This document shows, piece after piece, positions 11,917 through 22,319 of a stretch of DNA of 64,000 nt (position 1 is its first letter; each line of letters starts with the position of its first letter). This stretch comes from Montifringilla adamsi (Eukaryota > Chordata > Aves > Passeriformes > Passeridae), in assembly GCA_017590115.1 (NCBI GenBank), contig JAGGNK010015336.1, forward strand, positions 2,215,870-2,279,869, given 5' to 3'. The translations under genes and the position numbers were made by a program. Below the pieces are notes generated by a model that did no database searches, was not told the origin of the DNA, and saw nothing but the letters and a program-made list of their open reading frames with translations.

Positions 11917-12635
11917 ATTGCCCATTGGTTTGATATTTCAAGTGCAATATTCAGCTGTTGATCAAAATCTACCTTTCTCCTTTAATATCTTACTTTATTT
12001 GAGAAAAATCTGACATTAAATGTCAAGCAGACACTGTTATTCTTCTTTAATACCACTTATATTTAACTTTTCATCAACTATAATCTCACTTACTTTCCCT
12101 GTTCTTCTACATTATCAAGCCAACATTGATGAAGAGATATGGATTCTCATCTAAACTAAAAAAAAAAGACTGTGGAAAGTTTATTGAATGGGCATGATCT
12201 GAGATCTCCAATATATGAAAGGTATGTAAAGCTGGGGTTTTTTTGTTCCACTGATTTACCAAAGTGAGACTTGGACATTTGTGTGGTGGGATGGATTTTC
12301 ACCAGCTACACTTCCACACTGGTCCATGATATCACAAGCTAAACAGTGATAAAGTCATAAAATGGTTTTGATGCATTTTCAGAGGTACATTTTTGCTGAA
12401 GGTCTGGTTTTCATAGACTGGAGGTAATACTATTTTAATGAAGGCGATTAAAAAACAGCCCAACAGATCCTACAATTTGTTGCTGTGTGAGGAAAAGAGG
12501 CATTGAGGCTCAAGAAGTCATGTGAAAAACCATTCCAGAAACACAACTGACTGAGCATAACTTCATTAAAAAATTTTGTCCTTTTAGCTCCATATAGCTA
12601 CAGTAGAGTTTGAGGTGAAGAGACACACAAAAGTC
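11917..12635. other. Unique sequence, no recognised feature
   Basis: AT-rich with a 9-10 base A-run near 12158. No gene or repeat is recognised. Confidence 0.45.
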
Positions 12636-12677
12636 TTGAAACAGAGACAGCCCTGACTGGACATTCACCTTCCCTGC
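12636..12677 (+). mobile_element. CR1 LINE, left piece split by an LTR
   Basis: A short stretch resembling the CR1 segment before 'caccatccctgg' ends at 'ttcaccttccctgc', directly at the LTR border. It continues logically at 13363. The upstream limit is uncertain because the copy is short and diverged. Confidence 0.55.
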
Positions 12678-13362
12678 TGTCTTGGTTTGAAAAGACAGGT
12701 GTCTGCTAAGGAAGGCAGGCGCCTTCCTTGAAATGGAAAATGTAAACCCCCTCCCTCCAAATTGTTATAATTTTGAGATTAAGGGGTTCTCAGGCAAAGA
12801 TATGGGAATAGGTATAAGAGTTCTTTATTAGGAAAATACAAATGCAACAGTACAAAAAAAGAAAAATCGCTGACAGAGTCAGAACATGCCCTGACCCCCT
12901 CTGGGTCAGGGTGGTGGCACAGTCCCATTCCATGGTGGCTCAGACCTCCTGCAGTGCCAGCTGTGGTTCTGTTGGAGCACAGGTCCTGGAGAAGGGTGGA
13001 GTTTTCCTCTGAAGCTCCAGGGCTGCTGGAAAAAGGCCTGGTCTTCCTCTGGGAATGCAATGGAGAAGAAAGCTGCTCTTCTGGGAATGCAGCGGAAAAA
13101 GACTTCTGTGGTGTTCCAAGTGTTAGATTATATCCAGGTAGGAATGTTTGGCTCCTCCCACTAGGTGGAGCTTCTCCCAATGGGATGATGGAATTTTATC
13201 AGCCGTGCAGTGACACTCACTGGCCATGAACAGCAGATATTTCCCTGGAGGGAAGATTGGTTATGGAAGAGCTAAAGAAAAACTGCCCAATTAACAGAAG
13301 ATAACTGCCCCACCTCTAACAGATGGTAATAGAATCCACACCCCTATTTCCAATCTAAGACA
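12678..13362 (-). mobile_element. Solo LTR of an avian endogenous retrovirus (about 685 bp)
   Basis: On the plus strand the element begins 'tgtcttggtttgaaaagac' and ends 'caatctaagaca', giving TG...CA termini. I recognise the segments 'ggtgtctgctaaggaaggc' and 'aaccccctccctccaaat' from LTRs common in songbird genomes, probably ERVK-like. Read on the minus strand there is a TATA-like 'ggatataatc' (complement of 13126-13135) and an AATAAA signal (complement of 12824-12829). No internal viral gene flanks it, so it is a solo LTR left by recombination. Flanking 'cctgc' (12673-12677) and 'cctgg' (13363-13367) look like a 5-bp target duplication with one mismatch. A 133-codon minus frame inside it is not a known protein. 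Confidence 0.88.
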
Positions 13363-13499
13363 CCTGGGAGTGTCCAAAAAACTTGTAGCAATGGCACCTG
13401 AGGACATGGTTTCTGAACAGGGTGAGTTTGCTGCATTGGTGGTTGTTCTTGATAATCTTACAGGCCTTTTTCAACCTCAAGAATTCTATGATTCTCTGA
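13363..13499 (+). mobile_element. CR1 LINE, right piece split by an LTR
   Basis: Sequence resumes at 'cctgggagtgtccaaaaaac', followed by 'ggcacctgaggacatggttt', a degraded 'gataatcttacaggcctttt' and the terminus 'gaattctatgattctctga'. It is the continuation of 12636-12677. Confidence 0.88.
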
Positions 13500-15104
13500 A
13501 TACAAAAGGACTACAAGTTGCACTGTCCTGGTTCATGTATTAAACAGCCTTTATTTTCTGTATTAAAAGGTAGTAATTTTTCTAAGTGTTGTTTAATTAC
13601 CCCAAATTTGAGCCAAACCTGCACACAGCAGTATCATCAGGCTGGAATCCTCAGACAAGAGACTTATAACACTGATGAATTTCACTCACCTAACTCCAGA
13701 TATCTGCAGCAGGGCATCTGCTTCAGAGATGGTTCTTGAGGCTCTTAAAATAGTCAGTAAAAAGCTGGTCAACAGAATTTATGTTGAACTGAATGCAGGT
13801 GCCCATTTAAGGAGATGAATCACGTCCTGAAGTCATTGACTACACAAATGAGCTCTCTATTACCTTTGACAGGAACCCAGAGTGATTTCTTCAGATGTGC
13901 ACTGTAGATACCAACTCCTGAAGATCTTGATTTAGTATATTTCACAGTCACACTGATTTCTCATTAAAGCTCTTTCTTCCAGTCTAAGCTGTTACAAAAC
14001 CCATCCAGGCTTCAGATAGGAGCTCGCAGCTCCCCCATGCACAGGATATGAATGAGTAATTATTATTTCATAGACAGAGGAAATTTGGTGCATAAAGTAT
14101 ATGTTGGAAAAGTCAATGCAGTTGCATCCATTTATGCCTGCACCAAGTAAAATAACTCCATGTCCAATATTATTATTCAGCAAATGCATCCTGTAGCCAG
14201 TGCAGACATCAAGATTACCTTGTAAAGCAGCTGTGTTAAAAAAGAACTTTTTCTGACCAGTCATTAAGTCAGTACTAACTCCCCTTCAGTCAATAGGGGC
14301 ATAACAGTGTATAATTTATAGGAAGAGGGAAGTTACAAGAATAAACTTCTTTCGTGTTTTGTAAACTCAGGGTCCTTTTTTTCTTGTGAAAAGGGAGTAT
14401 AAACAGACTGATAAGGGAGTGAATAAAAGGGATCTGATTTTATGTTTTCCTGCAGTCTGTCAGGTCCAGGTAAAAGTAAACAATACTGTATTTATATAGA
14501 ATATTTTGGTGGTATTGCATAAGTTGAGCACAAGTGATGAATCAAACCCATGCATATTTGGTCCATATTGCACATTTATACCAGTTGCAACAGGGTTTTT
14601 TGGCAGGAACATTTTATGGCGATTTACTTATTATTTATAGACACAAAATCTATTATTGTCATCTTCACCTCTATTTGAAATTAATTTATTATTTTTTCAA
14701 CTGAATGCGTACAAACATTAATGTGCATCTTGCACATGCGTTATTAAAATGTACCTCTGAAGAATGTGAGATGCTAAATGAGAGTAGAAAAGGCAGCATG
14801 CTCCATTTCAGTCCATTCTCCAAAATTTTTCCTGCCTCCCTTAGCTCCATTCCAAAAAGGAAATATTAAATTGCTGTTATGTAGACTTGATCCATATTTT
14901 TTGATTTTCTGATGAATACATAGACATTTCCTTTTGGCCTTTCTTTGAATTAATGAAGAAGATATATGCTCTTTTTTTCCTGACTGTAATTGATGATAAA
15001 CGCATGTGACTTTGCTCACTCCAGTAAAACAGCTGTGAGGATTTAATGTGTAAATTAATGTTCTGTGCAATGAGGTAATAGTACAATGCCTTCATTAGGT
15101 AGAA
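13500..15104. other. Unique sequence, no recognised feature
   Basis: Several overlapping open frames of 60-107 codons lie on both strands, none with a recognisable family or splice structure. AT-rich, with no repeat recognised. Confidence 0.45.
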
Positions 15105-15330
15105 ACAATTTATGAAGAAATTCTGTACTGTGAAGGTGTGGAAACAACGGAACAAGTTGACCACAGAAGCTGTGGCTGCCCCATCTCTGGAAGTGTTCAA
15201 GTCCAGACTGGACAGGACTTGGAAAAAATTGGTCTGGTGGCATTGTCCCTGCCCGTGACAGGAGGTGGGACAAAATGATTTTTAAGGTCCCTTCCAACCC
15301 AAACCATTCTATGATTTTATGATTCTGTGG
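15105..15330 (+). mobile_element. CR1 LINE, about 225-bp 3' end
   Basis: The copy runs from 'gaagaaattctgtactgtga' through 'gaagctgtggctgccccatc', 'ggaagtgttcaagtccag' and 'aggtcccttccaacccaaac' to 'attctatgattttatgattc'. Confidence 0.94.
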
Positions 15331-15774
15331 TGACTAAACTGCCAGTGGAATATTAAGTCCTAGAAAAGACAGTGTTGAAAAGAAGGGAAAAAATATTGAA
15401 AACATTTTAATTTGCATCTAAGCTTGAAATGATAGTTGGCTGACATCCTAGAATCTCTCTGAATGTCTTGGCATGAGTTTTCAAGTCTACAATAGGCTTT
15501 GGTTGCTAAGAGCTATGAGAAACAGGTAAAAATTGAGAAAATGCCAGATGAGCAAAATCCTGCATAAAGCAAAAAAAATGAAGAAAGGAAAGTGATGGGT
15601 TTTCACTGCAGATATTGTAAAAACAACCGAAATTCTGGTGAAAGAATGAAATGCAAAAGAGTCAAGTGCCACCACTGGACACAGACAAAATAAACAATGT
15701 GCATAAGCACAACATGATGTCAGGATGTAAGAAAAGCCGGAGTTAATCAGAACAGGATTCACCTTGCTCAGTAT
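15331..15774. other. Unique sequence between CR1 and LTR
   Basis: Nothing is recognised. A 91-codon minus frame (15487-15762) is hydrophobic but has no signature. Confidence 0.4.
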
Positions 15775-16320
15775 TGCCCTGTTCTCACCTGGAATAGAGT
15801 CAATTTTCTTTGTAGTACCTGGTACAGTGCTGTGCTTTGCATTTAGGATGAGAATAATGTGGATAACACACTGATTTAGCTGTTGTTTAGTGCTTACTCT
15901 AAGTCAAGGACTTCTCACTCGTACTGCCCTGACAGTGAGGAGACTGGGGATGGACAAAAAGCTCGGAGGGGGGACAGCTGGGACATTTGATCCAAAGTGA
16001 AATTTCATACCTTATGGCATCAGGCTGAACAAAGAAACTCAGAGGACTTGACCAATGAGTGGCAATTTCTGCTCAGGAACTGGCTGGGCCTCAGTCAGAA
16101 GGTGGAGAGAAATTGTGCATCACTTCTTTGTACATTCTTTTATTCTTATTATAATTTCCCCTTCTTTTTCTGTCCTATTAAACTGCTTTAACTCAACCTA
16201 CAAGTTTTATCTTATTTTTCTTTTTTTTTTAGCTTTTTTTTTCACTGGGGATTTGTGAGTGAACAACTCTGTGGAGTTTAGCTGCCTGCCAGGTTGACCA
16301 GGAGTGTCCTGTCTTCAACA
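15775..16320 (+). mobile_element. Solo LTR, avian ERVL type
   Basis: The segment matches the widespread avian ERVL-type LTR: 'tggaatagagtcaattttc', 'gatgagaataatgtggataa', 'cacactgatttagctgttg', 'ctaagtcaaggacttctca', 'ggaactggctgggcctcagt', then 'attaaactgctttaactcaa' with the polyadenylation hexamer ATTAAA at 16177-16182, and 'cctacaagttttatctt'. It is likely bounded by TG (15775) and CA (16320). Flanking 'gtat' and 'gtac' could be a decayed target duplication, but the exact left border is uncertain. No internal viral genes are present. Confidence 0.87.
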
Positions 16321-16668
16321 GTACCAACTTCCCAGAGAAAGAGAGTAAAACAAGGCATTTACTAGATGAATTTTGTGTGTACAGCTCCACAGGAGTGTCT
16401 TGAGCAATTTAACTCACTCCAGATAGGATTCAGTGAAAGATTTAGAGGTAAGTACCCACATATGAGTATTCCATGGAAACCAAGAAAGATGAACTCCACA
16501 TGATAAACAAAAGCTAGAAAGAATGTAGCTGGAACAGCCAATCTTTTTTAGGATGAGTTCTTTCACTTTCTAGGCTCCTGTAAGTACATGGACCTGATCT
16601 CACCTGAGTGTCACAGGAGCTCTGACATCTCCTCCACCTGTAGAAAACTATAAGCAAAATTCTAAATT
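16321..16668. other. Unique sequence, no recognised feature
   Basis: About 350 bp between the LTR and the next CR1 in which I see no gene or repeat. Confidence 0.4.
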
Positions 16669-16828
16669 TAGAATCAGAACCCTAGAATGGATAGGTAGGA
16701 AGGGACCTTAGAGGTTTTCTAATTCCACCCCCACTACCATGGACCAGACCTGGTTTCTCAAGGCCCCATCCAGCCTGTCTTGACCATCTCCAGGACAGGG
16801 GAGTCCACAGCCTCACAGGTGTCTTCAC
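16669..16828 (-). mobile_element. CR1 LINE, about 160-bp 3' end
   Basis: On the plus strand the order is complement of the 3' end: 'cctagaatggataggtagga', 'agggaccttagaggttttct', 'ccatggaccagacctggttt', 'ccccatccagcctgtcttga', 'ctccaggacaggggagtcca'. Confidence 0.9.
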
Positions 16829-17037
16829 CTGTGGCTCACATACATTTATTAGTTAATGACCATGGACAATGTATATGCTCATTAATGAGAAATAGGGTTT
16901 GTGTTTTTCCATTTAGAACATTTAATTTTTGTGGTGACTGTGCCTCGCTGAATCACCACTGCTTGCCTGATTTCAGGTGTGTAGATTCATCCTAGGAACA
17001 GTAGTTGTAGTCTGAACAAGCCTCTCCTGCATGATCT

Positions 17038-17258
17038 TTAGACTGGATATTAGGAAAAATTTGCTCATTGAAGGGGTGGTTGGGCATTGGAACAAATTGC
17101 CCAGGGCAGTGGTGAATCACCACCTTTGGAAGTTTCAGGATGTGTGTAAATGTGGCACTTGAGGATATGGTCTAGTCGTGAGCATGGAAGTGCTGAGTTA
17201 ATGGTTGGACTTGAAGATCTGAGAGGTTTTTCCCAATCTAAATGATCCATGATTCTAC
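17038..17258 (+). mobile_element. CR1 LINE, about 220-bp 3' end
   Basis: Landmarks are 'gactggatattaggaaaaat', 'gggcattggaacaaattgcc', 'ggtgaatcaccacctttgga', 'aatgtggcacttgaggatat', 'ggttggacttgaagatctga' and the end 'aaatgatccatgattctaca'. The 'gatgtggcacttgaggacat' form marks a subgroup different from the copies at 7671 and 9440. Confidence 0.92.
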
Positions 17259-18143
17259 ACATTTCATTGGGGTTTTTTTTAGCAGGTAGTAAGCAGGAAG
17301 CAATTGCTCATTCATTTTTAACAATGACCCAGCATTGAGAGGAACACTCTGTAGGCTCAGCCATCTTCTTAGGGGATGAGATCATAATTTTTCACAGGAC
17401 ATCAATCTTTTTGCATTTTTCTCCCAGAAAACTTCAACTCCCCTTGTGGAGACCTCCTACATCCCCTGACCAGGAGAATAAGCTGCTATTGAAAGCAAGG
17501 CAGCTTTCAGCCCATGGTGCCAGCTCATGCCACTGAATCTGGGCTTTGTGAGCATTTGCTGTCTATTCTGAAGTAATCCTTGAGTTCCCTCAAGGGAAGG
17601 GGAGAAGTGCCTGCAGTGTGAGATGCATCTCTGCTCTAGAGACCTATTTTAGGATGGATATGGGAAGCAGGAGCTTGCACATGCTTTGCTTTTAACAACT
17701 CAGCCTGTCTGTTTATCCTAGGACTATCATTATGGTCTCTGCTTTATTACATTAACTCAGCAAAAGCACACACATGTGTCAAGTGCTTCAGTGAATAGAC
17801 TTAAGCACATGATTAACTTTAAGAGTGTGCTTAAGTACTTTGCTAAATCAGGACTTCTATGTTTCCCCTCTCAGTGCATCTGGTCGATTTGCATATATTT
17901 TCCATATAAAGAAGTTAATTTTCAGAGCAAAATGAAGCTATTTCCTTGCTTGCACATTCGGTGGTACTGCTGCTGTAGCTAACTCAGACAAATTTAGTCC
18001 CTCATCCCTTCCCACAAGTTTCCAGCTGGTTGTTCCAACACTGCAGGCATTGTGCTGAAATGACTCAGATTGGCAACTGTGTGGTGAACTGGATTAAGGA
18101 AATATTTAAGATGCCAAATAATCATTCAGTTATTTAATCAGTA
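17259..18143. other. Unique sequence with a possible ancient repeat at 17779-17858
   Basis: No gene is recognised. Apart from the old repeat fragment, nothing stands out. Confidence 0.45.
17779..17858. repeat. Ancient palindromic MITE-like fragment
   Basis: 'caagtgcttcagtgaatag', 'acttaagcacatgattaact', 'ttaagagtgtgcttaagtac' and 'tttgctaaatcagg' closely resemble an old palindromic non-autonomous repeat abundant in turtles and crocodilians, whose core alternates 'cttaagcac' and 'gtgcttaag'. I am fairly confident of the resemblance but not of a family name. Confidence 0.6.
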
Positions 18144-18424
18144 CAGTTTGAATTGGAAAGGACCTTATAGGTATTCACCTTCCACTAGACCAGGTTGCTC
18201 CAAGCCCCATCCAGCCTGAACTTGAGCACTTCCAGGCATGAAGCATCCAAAAATTCTCTGGATAACTTGTGCCACGTCTTCCCCACCCTCACAGTAAAGA
18301 GCTTTTTTTCCCTAATATTTAATCTCACTTTACCCTCCTTCAACTTAATGTCATTTCCCCTTTTCCTATCACTTCATGTCCTTGTGAAAAGTCCCTCTCC
18401 AGCTCTGTGTTATCCCCCTTTCAA
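18144..18424 (-). mobile_element. CR1 LINE, about 280-bp 3' part
   Basis: Plus-strand reading gives 'gaattggaaaggaccttata', 'ccactagaccaggttgctcc', 'aagccccatccagcctgaac', 'cttccccaccctcacagtaa' and 'gtccctctccagctctgtg', all complements of CR1 landmarks. The extreme 3' end is slightly eroded. Confidence 0.93.
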
Positions 18425-21054
18425 TAAATATGTATTCATATATACTCTAAGTATAATTTTATTGAGTTGTTTTATTCTGGATTAGTTTATGATATGCTGT
18501 GAAACCTGGCTGCACAAACAGTCATTAAAACAGATATAGTAACGTGATATGATTTGGAAGATGTTTGCCATCAGCCAAAGAAATCTGCAAGAAACTGCTG
18601 ATCTGCAATGCTGGGGGTTATGATAAATTCAGAAGACATTTCACTATATATTGTTTGCAGGACTTTTTTCCTAAAAAATCAATATTTAGGTGTTTCTATG
18701 AAAATAGAAAAAATCAGTAAGTTCATTTTCAGGCATGTCATTAAACTAACTGAAAGCAAAATATAATGCAAAACAACTTGTAATTATTGTGATTTTTTGA
18801 AATTACCTAGAATGAGAAAGAAGCATGAAAAAGTCCTGCTTAAAGCCAAACTAACTCTAAGGTTAAAATATTGTTGTTTCTGGTTTAGATGAGCCAGTTT
18901 TCCCATAATAATAATCTTGTGCCAGCAAAGATAGAAGAGCAAGAAATGATCATTGTTAAAGGTTAGTTTTGATCCCAGGACATATGTGACAATACAAAAA
19001 ACATTAATCACCACAGAAAAAAGGAGCACTCAGTACCAGAACAGCCCCTCTTCTGCATTCTGCCTTTGTCTGTTGGATCAACAAAATATTCTTGGATTGG
19101 GACATTTTGGGAGAGCTGGATATGTTTAAGGACCTGGCATTATCTGCTGTCTTTGTAGGAGTCAAAGGGCAATATGCAGTGCTGAGTAGTTTTAGTCCCT
19201 TGAACTATAGTTTTGTCCACCCATAAACTGTTAAAAGACAGTGTGCTGCTTTTAATAAGAACATTTATCCTTGTGTAATTTCTTCTTCTTCTCAAAAAGA
19301 GAATTCATAAGATTAAATGTGAGGCTGCCAAGAAAAAATTGTAGTCCAGTTCTATTGCTGAGTTCTACTAATTAGTGTGTGGTCTAATAGACTATTACTG
19401 CTTAATGTTTAACTTTTCTACCAATTAAAAACCAAGAGCCTCTTCTTCTGTGACACATGAACTTACTCGATGGCCTCATGTAGATGAGACTTGAAACTCA
19501 GAATATTTGTATACAACTATTGTATTTCAGTTCTATTGAATTATATATCTTTAATTATTAACTTAGTTGTTTAATTTAATATCATTCTGGAAAATATTTG
19601 GAAGGACTTTATTAAATATGATTCTCTCAGGAATATGTGTTATGGACTAGGAAATGTGTTTCTCCATTCTGTGTCCCAGATATTTATCTAAATTTGACTT
19701 GTACTCTCATGTTGGAAAAGTCAATTAGGCCAAAAATGTAAAACCTGAGTATCTTTTCAGAAACTTGAGTTCCAGAGTCAGCCCTTTACGTTTTCATTTA
19801 AAACATTCTGTGTCTCAGAAATTCTGAATGACTTTTTCTGCCCCAAAAAGTTGACAGAATGTTTAGTAACTGGCTGGGAAAACACAGCTTTGCACATAAT
19901 TAACAGATTACAGCAAGCAAAACATGTGAGTATTCTCATCTACTTATATTGGCTCTCAGCTGAATGTGATGCAGATGATTTTAGCTGTTACTTTTAATCC
20001 ATGTTCCTAATGATCAGTTATTGTATTGTAATTCATGTCAGAGCTTGTTCTGCAGTTTGAGACTTTTGTACCCAACACTGTGCAACATAACACAAAATTC
20101 TTGCACTCATAACTCAGAGTCTAAAGAGAAATTATGCCTGGAAAAGGAGGAAGATTGATTGAACAATATATTCTTTCTGTGTGCATTCCAAGCAAGTAGA
20201 TAAGCGGATAATGGACAAAGTAGTTTAAGCTTCAATTAGTGTCTACAAACCCATTTTAGACAAAGCCTACCAAAGAAAATCTTGAAAGGTTTTTCTGCTC
20301 TTTTTGTCAAACAACACTTTGATAGCTCATGATACAGAAAAAAATTAATTGATTTGAACAGAAATAGTTTGGCTTCTTTATTTGAGAGTGTGGTCAAGTG
20401 GATTAGTCATCGTTACAAAATTAACGTTTATGAGCCATTGCCTACAATAAGCCAAGGTTTAGGTATAAACAGCTGCCTTGGTTTATCACTTACCATTGGT
20501 TGATACTTATGGGCAACCATAGTTCACACTTGCAAACTGGAGGAAAATAAATTACAAACAAAGCTGGATATTATCCCTATTAATGTATCTTATGAGATGA
20601 TTAAGTCACAGTGCTGTTGACTAAATCTCCCTGGATTTTTCATTTTTGTTTGCACAGCATGCAGAATTTATCCCCTTTGCTGGATTAATTACCTCTGGCT
20701 ATGTTTACACTGACATCATTATGAGATGATAGAAGAATAAAAAACAGTGTCAATTACTTCCAAAGACAATGAAGTTAATTTATGTGGATAATGGAAAAGG
20801 CGATTGAAAGATGCATTGTTCAGGAAAACAATTTGCACAAGCACCTTGAGCCCTAAATGGGTTATCTTTTGTAAATCCTTGAGTCATAGCAAGCAAACCA
20901 AGTTAACACATCATTGTTCAATTCAGCTCAATTAGTGTCCAAAGTAATTGGGAAGAATATGCTTTCCATGAAGCAACTTGCCATGCAAGTTGATATGAAC
21001 TTCCAACTCTGCATCTCACCATGAGCAGAGAAAGAATCAGAGGGGCGCAGATAT
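18425..21054. other. Repeat-free block, possible conserved noncoding DNA
   Basis: No CR1, LTR or satellite is recognised across 2.6 kb. The 19.9-21.0 kb part is complex, non-repetitive sequence with many TAAT, CAAT and GATAA words and no long open frame. That is compatible with a noncoding regulatory region, but conservation cannot be judged without alignment. Confidence 0.4.
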
Positions 21055-21350
21055 GGAATCATGGAATCAGAGAATCACTGAGGCTGAAAAAGTCTCTAAG
21101 TCCAATAATTAATTTAACATTGTCATTAATTTAACTTGTCCAGAAGTGCTGCACATTTATCTACAATCTACACATTTATTGAACTCTTCCAGGGGTGGTG
21201 ACTCCAACACTTCTCTGGGCAGCCTGTTCCAATGTTTCACCATCCTTGCAGAGAGGAAATCTTTCCTAATATCCAATCTAAACATCCCCTAGGGTAACTT
21301 GAGGCCATTTCCTCTAATCCTGTTGCTTCCTGTTGGAAGAAGAACTGTAG
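21055..21350 (-). mobile_element. CR1 LINE, about 290-bp 3' part
   Basis: Plus-strand reading: 'gaatcagagaatcactgagg', 'tcttccaggggtggtgactc', 'ctctgggcagcctgttccaa', 'tttcctaatatccaatctaa' and 'cttgaggccatttcctctaa'. An internal tract at about 21100-21175 is diverged and AT-rich. Confidence 0.93.
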
Positions 21351-21876
21351 GAAAGGGAGGCAAAACCCTGACCCCGTGTGAATCAGTTGAATGAAAATTG
21401 ATGTGTTTTCATTCTTCCCACAAAGTAGAATCCCTTTGAGTTTCTCTGAGTCTTCCTGGTGGCAGCAAAGTCATGCAACTGTGGGACCTCTACTTTTATA
21501 GCTGAAAAAATATCAAGGAGTTCTTTAGTGAAGTATGAAAAATATGAATGAAAAGAAGAGTTTCAGCTGGAAGATCCCATGCTACCGTGCATTTTGGCCA
21601 GATGCAGAGCAGGCAGATCAGGGATGCAAGGCAGGTGCAAAGGAAAGAGATGGTGACACTTGTTCCCTGTTCAGAAAAATACACTGGTCAAAAATTCAAT
21701 GGGGATGCTGTGCAGATATCGCGCATTTATTGAAAAAAGGATATTTATCTGATCAATGCTGTCTTCATCTTCTTGCCTTGTGGCTTTTCCTGTTAGTTCA
21801 TACCTGGTGGCCTGGCAAGAAAATCTTTAGGAATATTTCATTACTCATATGAAATGTGTAGTTGTCTCTGGCAAAG
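21351..21876. other. Unrecognised sequence between two CR1 copies
   Basis: A 105-codon plus frame (21535-21852) has no recognisable domain. The segment separates a minus and a plus CR1 and could be an unrecognised insert. Confidence 0.4.
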
Positions 21877-22319
21877 TGAAAAGAGGATTCCAGGGAAGGG
21901 CAATGAAGCTGGTGAAGGGTCTTGAGAAGAAGCCATAGGAAGAGTGACTGAGGGAGCTGGAAGTGTTTACCCTGGAGAAAAGGAGGCTTAGGAAACACCT
22001 TACACCCTCTACATCACCCTGAAAGGTGATTTGAGCCAGGTGGGACTCAGCTCTTCTACCAGAAAATTAATGACAGGACAGAAGGAAATGCCTCAAGCTG
22101 TGCTAGGGGAGGTTCGGGTTGGACAACAGGGAGAATTTCTTCCTGGAAAGGGTGGCCAGGTATTGGAAGAGTCAGAGTCCCCATCCCTGGTGGTGTTCAG
22201 GAAACAACTCGATGTGGCATTCAGTGCTTTGGTCTAGTTAACAAAGGTGGTGGTTGGTCAAAGGTTGGACTCAGTGATCTCAGAGGTCTTTTCCAACCTT
22301 AATGGCTCTGTGATTCTAT
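21877..22319 (+). mobile_element. CR1 LINE, about 440-bp 3' part
   Basis: Landmarks are 'caatgaagctggtgaagggt', 'accctggagaaaaggaggct', 'caagctgtgctaggggaggt', 'ccccatccctggtggtgttc', 'tcgatgtggcattcagtgct', 'ggttggactcagtgatctca' and the end 'aatggctctgtgattctatg'. Confidence 0.94.

Noticed and set aside
12779..13180. 133-codon minus-strand open frame inside the LTR
   Set aside because: It is in the sense direction of the LTR, but solo LTRs do not normally encode proteins and no known protein is recognised.
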